NCBI RefSeq assembly: GCF_003597395.2
Contig: NC_133769.1
Span: 49,307,675-49,371,674 of the forward strand
Length of the DNA: 64,000 nt
Direction: 5' to 3'
Source of the DNA: Chelonoidis abingdonii
Lineage: Eukaryota > Chordata > Testudines > Testudinidae
In this document: positions 1-10,713 of the stretch, piece after piece
Numbering within the stretch: the stretch's first letter is position 1
How the letters are laid out: each line of letters opens with the position of its first letter
Notes under the pieces: model-generated
Told to the model about the DNA's origin: nothing
The model's input: the letters and a program-made list of their open reading frames with translations, nothing else
Database searches by the model: none
Translations under genes and position numbers: made by a program

Positions 1-365
1 TTTTCATGGGCACCGCACATCCCTGACACCAGGGTGACCTCCCAGATTTCAAGTTCCTTCTCCAAAGCATGGAAGCTTTAGAACTTTTAAAAACAATTCT
101 TACACACAATTCTTTAACTTGGGCAAAATATTTTTCCTAAACTCATTCTTGGAAATGGCTGAACCATTTCCACCCTCAACCCCTTTCCCCCCCATGCCCC
201 TCCTCCCCCAAAAATTAGACACCTGGCAATGAAAATTTCAGCCCAGTTATATTTTGGCAAACTGATAAGTAATTTTAAAAAAAGGTCTTAGAAGGGGAAG
301 TATTGGGCAATTATAACTATAGGCAGCACTACTTATATTGCCTGTAACACACATGAGAATGTAAG
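1..365. other. 5' flank, nothing recognised
   Basis: AT-rich sequence with no coding exon, RNA gene or repeat that I can name. It runs up to the target-site duplication of the first hAT element. Confidence 0.5.
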
Positions 366-859
366 TAGGGCTCTATCAAATTCACAATCCATTTTGGTCA
401 ATTTCACAGTCATAGGATTTAATAAATCATAACCTTCATTATTTTAGCTATTTAAATCTGAAATTTCACAGTGTGGTAATTTGAGGGGTCCTCACCCAAA
501 AAGGAGTTGGGGGGTCACAAGGTTATTGTAGGGCAGGTTGCGGTACTGATACCATTACTTCTGCGCTGCTGCTGGCAGGGTGCTGCCTTCAGAGCTGGGC
601 GCCCAACCAGCAGCCGCTGCTCCCAGCTGCCCAACTCTGAAGGCAGCGCAGAAGTAAGGGTGGCAATATCATGATCCCCCTAAAATAACCTTCTGACCTC
701 CCTGCAACTCCCTTTTGGGTCAAGACCCCCAATTTGAGAAATGCTGGTCTCCTCCATGAAATCTGAATAGTACAAGGTAAAAACACACAGAAGACCAGAT
801 TTCACAGGGGGGAGGGGAGAAAGACCAAATTTCATGGCCATGAATTTGGTAGGGCCTTA
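366..859. mobile_element. Non-autonomous hAT element, copy 1
   Basis: The left end (TAGGGCTCTATCAAATTCAC) and right end (GAATTTGGTAGGGCCTTA) are imperfect inverted repeats. The 8 bases outside, AATGTAAG at 358-365 and AACATAAG at 860-867, agree at 6 of 8 positions, which fits an aged hAT duplication. A longer copy of the same family lies at 21745-22376, sharing the termini and the internal stretch around CCCAAAAAGGAGTTG. No transposase is present. Confidence 0.85.
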
Positions 860-879
860 AACATAAGCAAGAAATTGTA

Positions 880-1675
880 TCCCCAGCTTGGCTAATAGCT
901 ATTGATTAACCTGTCCTCCATGAATTTACCTAATTCTTCTTTAAACCCAGTTTACTTTTGGCCTTCACAACATCTCCTGGCAATGAGTTCCACAGTTTGA
1001 TGGAGAGCTGTATGAAGGACTTCCTTTTGTTTGTTTTAAACCTGCTGCCTATTAATTTCCTGAGGCATAGGTGCCAACTCCATGCTCCAGCCCGTGAGCA
1101 CCCATGGAAAAAAAATAGTGGTTACTTAGCACCCACTGGCAGCTGGCTCTTCCCCCTCCCCCACAGTGCCTCCTGCCTGCCAGCAGACCTGCCGATCAAC
1201 TCCTCCCCCACTCCCTCCCAGTGCTTCCCATCCACCCCAGATCAGCTGTTCCATGGCATGCAGGACGTGCTGGAAGGAGGAGGTGCAGGCACAGGGCACA
1301 CTTGGGGGAGGGGGCAGAACTGTGCAGGGGTGGGAGGAAGGGGTAGAGTGGGGGCAGTGCCTGGCAGGCGTTGAGCACCCCCAAAGCAAGGAGGAAGCCA
1401 GCACCTGTGTCAAGAGGAGCCCCCTGGTTCTTGTGTTATGGAAAGGGGTAGTAACACTTCCTTCATGCGGGTTGTGATTCTGTAGACCTCTACCATATCC
1501 TCCCTTAGGCATCTCTTCTCTAAACTGAACAGTTTCATATCTCCTAATATGGAAGAGATTATTTTTACCTCGTCATCACTTCTGTTATCCAGTATTCAAG
1601 TTAGGAACCATCCAGGGATTTATGTAGTGGTATTATGATACTTTATTTCCTAAAGGTTCCTAACATTAACAAAGA
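880..1675 (-). mobile_element. CR1 LINE 3' portion, antisense, split by a hAT
   Basis: Read on the minus strand, 880-1065 and about 1418-1675 match the familiar 3' part of CR1 ORF2 and its tail; the plus strand shows phrases such as CTGGCAATGAGTTCCACAG. The two parts are separated by a hAT insertion at 1066-1409. The same CR1 region, also antisense, recurs at about 42050-42400. Identity rests on recognition of the family, not on alignment. Confidence 0.75.
1066..1409. mobile_element. Non-autonomous hAT element nested in CR1
   Basis: The ends are CATAGGTGCCAAC and GCCAGCACCTGTG, an imperfect inverted pair. Flanks TCCTGAGG (1058-1065) and TCAAGAGG (1410-1417) match at 6 of 8. A better preserved relative is at 29438-29752. 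The interior is GC-rich and non-coding. Confidence 0.75.
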
Positions 1676-2349
1676 AATGCACAGAACTATAACATTTATT
1701 ACCTGTACCTATCTTGACACATTAATAATAGTTCACTAGCAATAAAAAGTGACATCTGATCTTATCTTCATGCTATAGAAGAAGTAAGAAACTAAGTAGC
1801 AGGCAGGGCCACATTTTATGACTCACCAAGTGCATTTGGCCCACAGGTAGTGCACACTTCTACTAGTTTTAGGACCAAATTCTTTACTCCTTACCCAGCC
1901 AAATCTCACACTGACAGCAAATAGTGGTTTTCCTTGGGAAAGGACTGTGGGATTGGGTTCCTAATTTGTTCTGTAAACAGATATTTGTGAATTTAGTGAT
2001 GGTAAAAGGAAACCATAAGGGTGATCCTCAGCACTCCTTTCTATGCTACTGTGGTGTTACTTCAAAGTTTTCCAGCCAGGACAATTCTTGTTCTGAGAGC
2101 AGAGAAATCACTGACTATGGGGTTTATACTTAGTCCCATCCTGTAAGCAGCAGCCATCACGTTTCGAGGGGTGGGGGGAAAGAGAGTCATATCTGTCCCA
2201 AAGGCGCTAGCACAAATCACCACTTCCTACTGAAATTAATGAGACCTTGTTCAGGGGGCCAGACAGGACCCCTCCTGCTCCAGACAGGGATTTATGCTGC
2301 CTTAATTAAAATTAAAATTCCAAGCCCGGACATGACTCATAAACTTGCA
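1676..2349. other. Upstream flank of ASZ1, nothing recognised
   Basis: No repeat or exon is evident. In mammals ASZ1 is head-to-head with CFTR, so this flank may be the intergenic side facing CFTR. That is an inference from known synteny; no CFTR sequence is seen. Confidence 0.4.
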
Positions 2350-2445
2350 ACTTCCAGCCCCGCCCGCGGAGTCTCACGGCTCTGCCTGCACGTTCCCTGC
2401 GCCTCGCCCGCAGGCTTCCTCCCACGGCTCTGTTTCCCTTCCTTG

Positions 2446-2467
2446 CCCCGCCCCGCCCCGCCCCGCC
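2446..2467. promoter_or_regulatory. Tandem GC boxes (Sp/KLF type)
   Basis: Four CCCCG units in a row give overlapping GGGGCGGGG-type sites on the minus strand, about 180 bases upstream of the ASZ1 start codon. Binding is inferred from the motif only. Confidence 0.6.
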
Positions 2468-2516
2468 AGGGGTGGAGAACTCGCCTTCTCACAGTCCCCC
2501 GGGCGCCGCCGCAGAG

Positions 2517-2524
2517 CCACGTGA
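2517..2524. promoter_or_regulatory. E-box CCACGTGA
   Basis: A palindromic CACGTG core at 2518-2523 lies about 120 bases before the ASZ1 start codon. Such cores are bound by USF, MYC or MITF class bHLH-ZIP factors. Function here is inferred. Confidence 0.45.
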
Positions 2525-2644
2525 CCCGCAGCGCCTTCTCACCTGAGATCGTTTCCCGCTCTGGCGGCGGGGAGTGGAAACGAGGCTCGGGTGCCGGGGC
2601 TTCGCGGGCGCAGTGCGGGTGCGCGGCCGGTGGCAGCAGAGGCC

Positions 2645-2746
2645 ATGCCGGGGTCCTCCCGCTCGCTGGCGGTGGCCGGGGGAGGCGAGAGCAGCGACAG
2701 CGACGAGGACCGCTGGGTGATCGGGTTCGTTCAGCACGAGCCGCAG
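2645..2746 (+). CDS. ASZ1: ASZ1 (GASZ) coding exon 1
   Basis: ASZ1 is a germ-cell protein with ankyrin repeats, a SAM domain and a C-terminal membrane segment. It sits on mitochondria and nuage and is needed for piRNA production and spermatogenesis. This exon starts at ATG 2645, with G at -3, and encodes 34 residues ending at a CAG|GTGGGG donor in phase 0. The translation carries the family N-terminal signature VAGGGESSDSDED followed by RWVIGF, which corresponds to mammalian VAGGGESSESEDD. The first few residues differ from mammals. The ATG was chosen because it lies at the expected distance before this signature and no upstream in-frame start fits better. The GC-rich context matches a CpG-island first exon. 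The 5' UTR limits are unknown. Confidence 0.88.
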
Positions 2747-3192
2747 GTGGGGGCGGCCGCGGGCTCCCGCAGCTCTGCCCAGCGGGCAGTGTTGCTGGGG
2801 CCGGACTGGGTGCCTCGCTCCGCGGCGCGGCCGGTGGGTGCTGGGACGTGGTTGGGTTGCGGGGCGGTCGAGAGCGCTTCCTTGCTTGGCCCGCGTGCTC
2901 GGCACTAATCAGTTGGACCTGGGGTTGCCAACCTCCTCATTGCAGAAAACTGAACCCCCTTCACCCCCACCCCTTCCCCCAGGCTCTGCTCTGACTCACT
3001 CCACCCGCCCTTCCTCCCTTGGTCTCCACCACCCACTCATTTTCGCTGGACTGAGGCAGGGGGTTCAGGTGTGGGAGGGGTATGAGGTCTCTGGCTGGGG
3101 GTGCAGGCTGTGGGGTAGGGCCAGGGATGAGGGCTGGCACTTACCTCAGGTGGCTCCTTGAAGTGGCCCATGTGTCCCTGCAGTCCCCTAGG

Positions 3193-3908
3193 CTGGGGTG
3201 GGCAAACTTTTTAGTCTGAGGGCCACAGCTGGGAATTGAAATTGTATGGTGGGCCATGAATGCTCACAAAATTGGGGATCCAGGGTGGGGGCAAGAAATG
3301 ACTTCAGGTGTGAGAGGGGGCTCCAGGCTGGGGAAGGGGGTTGGGGTGTGGGAAGGGATGCAGGCTACGACTGGGGGTGTGGGTTTGGGAGTGGGGATGA
3401 GGGATGTGGGGTGCAGGATGGTGCTCTGGGTTGGGGTTAAGGGATTTGGAGGGCAGGAGGGGGATCAGGGCTGGGGTAAGGGGGTTGGGATGTGGCAAGA
3501 GGCTCAGAGGTGCAGGCTCCGAGTGGTGCTTACCTCAAGCAGCTGGAAGCAGTGGCATGTTCCTCCTCCAGCTCCTATACAGAGGCACGGCTAGGCGCAT
3601 CTGCATGCTGCCCCATCCACAGGCACCACCCGTGTAGCTCCCATTGGAGTGCTGGAGGAGGCTGTTGGAGTGCGTAGGAGCCAGAGCAGGGCCATGCCTT
3701 GGCTTCTAGAAGTTGCGTGAAGTGGCCCCCAACCTTGCACCCCAGCTGGAGCACCAGGGCGGGCTATCCCGAGGCTTCCAGGAGCCACGTGATGCAGCCC
3801 CTGACCCTGCCGCCTGGCTGGAGCACTAGAGTCGGGCAAGCCCCAGATCCCACTCCCCAGTGGGAGCTTGTGGGCCATCTTAAAATGACTGTAGTTTTCC
3901 CACCCCTG
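3193..3908. mobile_element. Non-autonomous hAT (Charlie-like) element
   Basis: The left end CTGGGGTGGGCAAACTTTTT and right end GTTTTCCCACCCCTG are inverted relatives. CCCTAGG occurs just outside both ends (3186-3192 and 3909-3915), giving a probable 7-8 bp duplication. The interior consists of G-rich imperfect repeats (variants of GGGGATGAGGG and GGGTTGGG) and then a GC-rich region. I recognise this as an abundant turtle hAT family. Confidence 0.8.
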
Positions 3909-3915
3909 CCCTAGG

Positions 3916-4560
3916 TGCAGGGTTGGCCAAGGGTCTCTGCATGCTATCCTTGCCTGCAGGTGCTGCCCCTGCGGCTCCTATGGGCCATGGTTCCCAGCCA
4001 CGTGGACCTATGGAGGCAGCGCTAAGGGTGGGGGCAACGCGTAGAATATCCCTGGCTCCCCTGCGCCGAGGGGCCATAGGGACATGTGTCCTGGGAGCTG
4101 TGCAGGGCCGACATGAAATCTGCCTTAGGCCCACTGCACTGCTGAATGGACTTTTAACAGCCCAGTCAGGGGTGCTGACTGGAGCTGCCAGGGTCCCTTT
4201 TCTACTGGGCATTCTGATGAAAACTGGATGCCTGGCAACCTAGTCAACTGCACTACTGCTGCACATGTGGCTCGCTGGGTGTGATGTGAGTCCTGCTTTG
4301 CTATAGAGTCCTACCGTGGTACCAATGCTGGGAGCGCCCCTGAGCAGCCATGACGTCCCATGCATGGCCTGTGCTGACCCAGCAAAGCCCATGAGTCGTC
4401 CACCCTCTGGGTCACAGCCTTCTGTCAAAGGGGATGTGGCTGAGGATGTTCTCCCTCCCACCCCCGGCATTTCTGCCTTTTTTTGTACATTATTTGTACG
4501 TGGCTTTGGAAGTGCAGCATGCTGTATAGCTAAGTGTTAAATACTCTCACAGCCTTATAC
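3916..4560. repeat. GC-rich repeat-like sequence, unclassified
   Basis: The segment around 4130-4260, including GCCAGGGTCCCTTTTCTACT, looks like a dispersed turtle repeat I have met before, but I see no termini. The stretch has open frames on both strands that I attribute to composition. Confidence 0.35.
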
Positions 4561-5155
4561 TGAATCCACACAACGGTTTCCAGTTGACTTAGTGACCGTG
4601 AGAAGTTTTAAGATAATACAAAAAAAAAAAAATGTTGTTTCTGTTATAGGGTATTAGGTATTCATAAGAAATATGACTTCTGCTAGCTTCTTATTTCTAA
4701 TTTTGTTTTTATTTAAATAAAGTGTAAATTCATGTACCAAAATGATTTTAGGAGCAGCCAGGACATACCACTGTATTGACAAATGTGCATTTGTAATGAT
4801 GGGGAAGAAAAATTCTACTCAATTAAATCAGTTTTGCATTGGAGTTTCACCACAGTTGAACTGAATATTATAGTTCTGGGGTCTTGAAGGCTTCTGGCTG
4901 CTCCTAGCAAATTGGTATTTTTAAAATTCCTGTGTTTTACAGGATTCTGACTTAAAGTTCAAATCTGCTCTGAAAAGGGACTTTGTCACATTAACTTCAG
5001 TGGGGCATCTGCTTAAGGACTTTGAATAGGCATGGAAATAAGCACCTGCCTAAATGCTTTGCTGAGTTTGGACCATGTTCATTCAAAATATTTACTGAAT
5101 CCTGAAAAAAATTGCTAATCTGTGGGCTACTGATGTGAATTTCTGTTGTTTAGAC

Positions 5156-5390
5156 CAGTAGGTCTCAAACATGGGCCGCTGCTTGTTGAGGGAAAGCCCC
5201 TGGTGTCTGCAGGTTCAGCTGATCATGGCTCCCACTGGCCGCATTTCGCTGCTTCAGGTCAATGGGGGCTGCAGGAAGCGGTGCGGGCCCAGGAACATGC
5301 TGGTGGCCCTTCCTGCAGCCCCCATTGTCTGGAGTGGCAAACCGCGGCCAGTGGAAGCCACGATTGGCTAAACCTGTGGATAAACAGTGA
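5156..5390. mobile_element. hAT-like element, right end lost
   Basis: It begins CAGTAGGTCTCAAACATGGG and shares its interior (AAAGCCCCTGGTG, the CCCACTGGCCGC block and the TCCTGCAGC block) with the complete element at 28280-28612. The matching right terminus is not visible, so this copy is truncated or badly diverged. Confidence 0.6.
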
Positions 5391-5835
5391 TCTTATTTTT
5401 AAGCATTTTTTTTCTGTTTTTATCTATTTAATCATTCAGTTGTTGGGAATTACCTATCTGAAAATTTTGATTATTATTGGAAATATTTTTCATTGGTTTG
5501 TGTATATGGTGAAATCAACATTTACCAATAAACATCTAATCCTTCCAAGCCTAATTATCAGGTCAGGCTATGTTTCTTAATAAGGAATAATGAATGTTAG
5601 AAAACTGGGAAATGCAGAGTTTAGGTGACACTTACTACATGCTGTGACTGAAACAAACAATAACAAAATATTCATGATTCCACGCCACCCCAGTATTCTG
5701 CCAGCACTTCTAGTAATAGTAGTAATAGATTTGTGATCAAAAAACTGCTTTAATTATATCTATGCAACCACATTGGCCTTGGATTCTGCTGTGTATGCAA
5801 GTGTAACTGACAGCATAAGGCTAGGTTTGCATGGA

Positions 5836-6500
5836 TGTGACAGGGTGTACGAGCCCCACGTTAGTGAGACAACAGTAAAGGGGTTGCTGTGGACACAGAA
5901 AGCCGTGCCCCTTCGCCCCTGCTGGGGAGGGAGGGCTCAAAAGGCAGCACTCAGCTTGGTTTGGGCTGACTGAACAGGAGGACAGATGGGTCTACAGTCT
6001 CCTGTGGAGTAGCCACTGTGGTTCCCAAAGGCTGGGACCAGGCCTTATGGTCAAGCCGCCACAGACGTTTCAGCCACGGGGCTGTGGACGCTGAACCACC
6101 ACCACCACCACCACAGACAAGAACCCCAAAGGGGACTACAAGACAGATCTTCAGACAATCTGAAGCTGGGGTAGAAAGTGGCCCAGGGACTAGCATGGGG
6201 CGCCTGTCTCCTAGCTTGTGTAATGTAAATTATCGTTTCTTTGGGCTCTAGGTTGGAACCCAGTGGAGTAGGGAAGACCTGAGTTCCTCTATCCTTGGCT
6301 GCTGACTCTCGCCATTGGGTGACATAGCTACTGAATCCTGCCACTGGGCGACACAGGAGTATTGTCTCAAGGCAGTATTGCCAGACTTGGACTTGGAGTC
6401 CCTTTTGAGAATGGGTAGCCTTGCTATAGGAACTATCAATTCTGTTGTGCAAGCAAGAAAATAAATTTACCTCTCCACAAGCTGTGTTGATTCGTAAAAA
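5836..6500 (+). mobile_element. Probable solo LTR, boundaries partly unknown
   Basis: It starts TGTGACAGGGTGTACG, a TG opening I recognise from turtle LTR elements. It includes GGTTGGAACCCAGTGGAGTA and an AATAAA near 6459. No internal retroviral genes and no second LTR are present, and the right border and target duplication could not be fixed. It includes a short CAC run at 6093-6115. Confidence 0.45.
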
Positions 6501-6844
6501 TCTCATTTTTTAATGATGTAAGCCAGTTTGGTGGAATGTGCTAGGAGAGCAGATCTATTGAGTAAAAAAGTGCCATTTTTACAGGCACATGTATTTCACT
6601 GTAGAACTGTATGTAAATTATTTTCCTTTCTGTGCTGTAACTTTCTCTTGCATTGTCCTTTTCAGTAAATTATAGTAGAACCTGAACAAATCCTGGCAAT
6701 TATTCAGACCAAGATAAAGGGAAGAAACAATTATTTTTTTTCTACTTCCTTCCCCACTGTGCCTTCAAAAGCAAGTTGAAAGTTTTGTAGAAAAAATGTT
6801 CTATGAAGTAACCTGGCTCTGATTTTATTTTTTTGCCTGTTTAG

Positions 6845-6944
6845 CAATTTAGTAAAACATTACAGTTACAAGACAAGGATGAAACATTAAAGAAAGCTTT
6901 GACTTCTGGGGATGTGTCCATGATTGAAGAACTTTTAAATTCAG
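6845..6944 (+). CDS. ASZ1: ASZ1 (GASZ) coding exon 2
   Basis: This 100-nt exon starts in phase 0 after a TGTTTAG acceptor and ends in phase 1 at CAG|GTGAGA. It encodes QFSKTLQLQDKDETLKKALT followed by SGDVSMIEELLNSG, which aligns with the mammalian segment ending KKAMTIGDVSLVQELLDSG. It is the start of the ankyrin array, where GDVxxxxELL is a helix pair typical of an ankyrin repeat. The leading stretch is more divergent than the ankyrin part, as expected for a linker. No stop codon or frameshift occurs, and the exon joins cleanly to exons 1 and 3. Confidence 0.93.
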
Positions 6945-7420
6945 GTGAGAAAAGTCTATTGTAAACTTAACTCAAATTTACTGAATTTGGGAAAATGTAA
7001 TTTGAAGGCCGCCTAAATTTCTCATGTCAAAGGAGTATTGCTAAGCCTGTGTAGGTGTAATCAAACATTTGTAAAACAGTATAGACTCCTATATTTATTC
7101 AAAATGTAATTACGGAATCACTATCTCCTTATGAGTGGGTCACCATCCAGCATTGCCATAAAGTCATTAGTTTGCCAGGAATAACATTGTGTACCATAGC
7201 TCAGATGTTCAGGGTTCTTGATTCATTGGTAAGGTTTTCTTTCAGATGGAATTTACTAAGCATGCTGTATAGTATCTTCTACTTCCTTACATTTTGTTCT
7301 CTTAATATTTTTTAAAAAGAGAATACTAGGTTTGCAAACAATGTATTGTAAATTTGCGTGGGGAGAGGTTTAAATTGAGGGTGGGAATTCAGTGGTTCTT
7401 GCTTTTCAGTTTTTTTTATA

Positions 7421-7606
7421 CACCTCTGTCCCGATACAACGCAACCTGATATCACATGAATTCGGATATGACACGGTAAAGCAGTGCTCTGGGGGTGGGG
7501 CTACACACTCCGGCGGATCACAGCAAGTTCGATGTAACGTGGTTTCACCTATAACTCAGTAAGATTTTTTGTCTTCCGAGGACAGCATTAGATCAGGGTA
7601 GAGGTG
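7421..7606. mobile_element. Tc1/mariner-type miniature element
   Basis: The ends CACCTCTGTCCCGATACAAC and GGGTAGAGGTG begin as an inverted pair (CACCTCT/AGAGGTG), flanked by TA on both sides (7419-7420, 7607-7608). The interior carries CAACGCAACCTGATATCAC and ACGTGGTTTCACCTATAAC, matching a common turtle family whose consensus is rich in GATATAACGCG. It has no coding capacity. Confidence 0.8.
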
Positions 7607-7668
7607 TACCTATCCTGGTTGGAAATCGCGCGTTCACACACACTCACTAGCATGATTGTGCCTGTGGT

Positions 7669-7770
7669 CAGGGCTGCACCGGCAAACCAAGTATGAGCTA
7701 TGGGCGGCAATTTGGACACCTGTTTTGGTTTTTTTTGCTTAGGGTAGCAAAAAGCCTAGAGCTGGCCCTG
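7669..7770. mobile_element. Short hAT miniature element
   Basis: A 102-bp element with ends CAGGGCTGCACCGGC and CTAGAGCTGGCCCTG, flanked by a perfect 8-bp duplication CCTGTGGT at 7661-7668 and 7771-7778. Its termini resemble those of the neighbour at 8000-8239. Confidence 0.85.
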
Positions 7771-7999
7771 CCTGTGGTCTGCCTCTTGGGCTGTCCTGGC
7801 AACAGTAGTTTCAGATTGCTAGATTGTCTGGTCTTTAATCAACTTGTGTGATGTTTTTCACTCATACAAATTTTGCTTAAAAATACTAGTTTGATTTTAA
7901 AATGGCTTCCTCGCTTAGAAAACATTTCCATTAACCCAGTATTCAGGCATGGCATCCTTTATTGCTGTATACAGGGCAGTTAGAGTGGTCAGTCATGAG

Positions 8000-8239
8000 C
8001 AGGGCCGGCTCCAGGCACCAGCTCAGCAAGCAGGTGCTTGGGGCAGCCAAGGGGAAGGGGTGGCACGTTGGGCTCTTCCCTAGCAATTCGGCGGCGGATC
8101 CTTCAGTCCCTCGGAGGGAAGGACCGGCCACCGAATTGCAGCTGAAGAAGAAAGCGGTGCAGTGGAGCTGCTCCAATTGCGATCGCGGCTTTTTTTTTTC
8201 CTGCCGCTTGGGGTGTCAAAAACCCTGGAGCTGGCTCTG
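8000..8239. mobile_element. hAT miniature element with intact 8-bp duplication
   Basis: The ends are CAGGGCCGGCTCCAG and CTGGAGCTGGCTCTG, 15-bp inverted repeats with two mismatches. The flanking 8 bases GTCATGAG (7992-7999 and 8240-8247) are identical. A second copy of this family begins at 63897 and runs off the window end. Confidence 0.93.
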
Positions 8240-8763
8240 GTCATGAGCTACACAGATAAATTAACCTGCCTCATGGTGATCTTCAGAAAATTGTGTTTCA
8301 ACAGAAAACTGGAGTATAGCAGCAAGGAGTATTTGTTCTGAGAAAATTAGTATAATTTCTGGAAAATTGTAACTTGTTGGCAAACTCAAGGTTTTTTTTC
8401 CTCAGATATTAAACTGGGTGATTTATCTTCTGAAAATAAAAACTGCCAAATTCTTGACCACAGTATTGCATTCATTTTAAGTAAAACACTATTATGGCAA
8501 AATTGGTTGTTTAAAAGGGTGAAGCAAATTAGCATCACTTCGAATGACATGTTTGAGATTTCATACTTTGTGTGAAAGCTTTCTTTGTTGATAGGTTGAG
8601 CTGATCGTGAGTGGTGCCTGTATAGTTAGTGTTGCCTAATGATTTATATTATAAGCCTCTGCTTTTAATGCCTAATAAATTTGGCAAACTTTAACCATTT
8701 AGTCTGAATTTTTCGATGTTGCTGTCTGCCACAAGCTGAATTCTTTTTTGAATTATTTTTTTA

Positions 8764-8822
8764 GCAAAAATGGTATGGCTGTTTCTGAGAATGGGTTCAA
8801 TGAGAGGTGAGGAAGCAGTCTG
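8764..8822 (+). repeat. Direct repeat unit 1 of a local duplication
   Basis: This block (AGCAAAAATGGTATGGCTGT, then GAGAATGGGTTCAATGAGAG and GGAAGCAGTCTG) recurs almost unchanged at 9786-9846, about 1 kb downstream. It may be part of an undescribed repeat or a local duplication. Confidence 0.7.
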
Positions 8823-9736
8823 GACCAAGTTAATTTTTTTCATCAGTTTCTTTGAAGAGCTATAGTATAGAAGCAGTAATTCAATTTGGTGAGGAGTTGG
8901 TTCTGGGGTCATAGAGGTAACTTTGTTGATCCAACCAGATTTGCTCAGTAGAACTTGTTAGAGGCATATTCCCAAGGTACAGCCTGAGGCGGGAAGTGAG
9001 GGAATGACAGCTTTGAGCGAAATCCTGTGCCACCGCAGTCCGTGTCACAAACTAGAGCAGCCCATGAGAAATTACATACAATCTAATGTTAATTTTGCCT
9101 CAGAAGTAAATTTGGCAAAGTGATGGAGAATCCACCCAAAGGTTTTTGGAGGTGTTGCTGTAACATAGAGGTGAAGGGAACTCTGTGGCTATCACATTGT
9201 CATAGTGTAGGGTAAAATTCTTTGTTGGTGGGGGAAGTGAGTAGATAAGGGAGCAGGCAATTTAATAGATCTTTATCTTTTATGTAAAGTGCATTTTTTA
9301 ATTTTGATGCAGTTGACTGCATAGATGCTACAGAGAAAGTTGCCTTAGAAATGTATGTAAATAGGGTGAATAAAAAAGTGTGTAAATACAGTGTGAACAC
9401 CCAACTTGGGGTATTAAAGAGAGAATTAGCTCTGTTTCTTCTGTCCTCAAAACAGTTCTTGAGGCTGTCCTTGATTCCTTGGGTACTACCAAGAAGAAGA
9501 AAAAGGTCTTAAAGATGATGGTAGCATCTTTTGAGAACTTCAGAATTAGGCCTTTATCATCACAATTTATTTCAAATCAGTTTATTTTCATGAGACTTAT
9601 ACCACAGACTTGAGGGGTCTTTATAATTCCTATTTGCCCCATTTTCTCTCTTATCCACAAAGATGGAAAATATTGATTGCTCTACCACCTCTGCAGTGAC
9701 CAAGAAGGCTAAAATCTCAGAGTAAATTCAGTTTTT

Positions 9737-9870
9737 CTGTACTTCAACAGTGAAGATTTACTGTACTTCAACAGTGAAGTACAGTAGCAAAAATGGTATG
9801 GCTGTTTTCTGAGAATGGGTTCAATGAGAGGGGAGGAAGCAGTCTGTACTTCAACAGTGAAGATTTACTG
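9737..9870 (+). repeat. Triplicated motif with hairpin, direct repeat unit 2
   Basis: CTGTACTTCAACAGTGAAG occurs three times, starting at 9737, 9761 and 9844. In the middle copy it is followed by TACAG, making a perfect 10-bp stem (CTGTACTTCA/TGAAGTACAG, 9761-9784) with a 4-base loop. Between copies 2 and 3 lies the second unit of the direct repeat first seen at 8764. Confidence 0.75.
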
Positions 9871-10713
9871 AGCCCAAAAATTCTTGTTAAGCTTGGGCTA
9901 GATCTTGGTGTTTCTGCATTGCTGCTGAGAGAGAAATTACGTTCAGAAATAGTAATTAACATCTGGTTATATCTAAGAGCAACACTGCACATTGACAGAG
10001 TATGCAAGGATATGATTGATTGAGGACTGTTGCTCTCCCAGAGAAATAAGTCATATAACTCCGCCGGTGACTTGCATCTTTGAATTCTTACGGGACAAAT
10101 TAACTGAGTCTGAATATGAACGGATTGTGTGCTAAAGTTTATTTTAGGAATGGGCCAAACAAATCTGTACATCCTTTTGATTTTCATAGGTCTCAAATAA
10201 CTTGAATCTGTTGGAGATAAGAGTCCGTATGTGGAACTTGACCTTAGTTCTTCAAGCATTACCTCATTCACCTTTTGAACGTCAGATCTCATTTTCTGTC
10301 TACAAAAGTAGCTTTCCTACTGATAGTAACATAAGTCAACAGAATATTTGGACAAAATGCTACTAGAGGAGCAGTGTACTCTACTGTTGGCATAAAAGTA
10401 CCTTCCTTATCTCTGTTAAGTGTTGCCTGTGGAGGTGAATCACAGATCTTTATCTTTATATTGCTAGAATCCAGCTAGTTAAAGAAAAACCTCTGGCACA
10501 ACCTGGACATAACAAGCTCTAAAAACAATTGCATTAAAAGGGCAAAGGAAATGTTTTGTACATGAGTTGCAAGATGGATGAGTAATTGTGTACATATCAC
10601 ATAAAAAGTGAGATGTCTTTGTTTTCCATAAGAAGGATCCCTAGAGTACACAACAGTCTAGAGAGAGGGACAATTGAGGCCATGTGGATTAAAGCCTACA
10701 GCATTTTGTAGGG

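Larger units (their letters stand above)
2350..2900 (+). promoter_or_regulatory. ASZ1: CpG island and probable ASZ1 promoter
   Basis: Base composition changes sharply from AT-rich flank to very GC- and CpG-rich sequence over about 2350-2900. The island contains tandem GC boxes, an E-box and the first coding exon, the usual layout of a TATA-less CpG promoter. No TATA box near a plausible start site was seen and the transcription start cannot be fixed. Long open frames across the island reflect its composition and are not proposed as genes. Confidence 0.75.
2747..6844 (+). other. ASZ1: ASZ1 intron 1
   Basis: A GT...AG intron of about 4.1 kb. It contains a 0.7-kb hAT element, a GC-rich repeat-like stretch, a second hAT fragment and an LTR-like segment, listed separately. 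No further exon is seen. Confidence 0.8.

Noticed and set aside
2239..2994. 251-codon open frame on the plus strand and long frames on the minus strand over the same region
   Set aside because: They cover the CpG island, where GC-rich composition removes stop codons. The ASZ1 exon in another frame has clear homology and a splice donor.
6093..6115. Poly-His stretch in a plus-strand frame
   Set aside because: It is a short CAC microsatellite inside an LTR-like segment, not a protein feature.
9768..10292. 174-codon minus-strand open frame
   Set aside because: No recognisable domain. It runs across the repeated hairpin motif and its translation is Ser/Leu-rich without family features.
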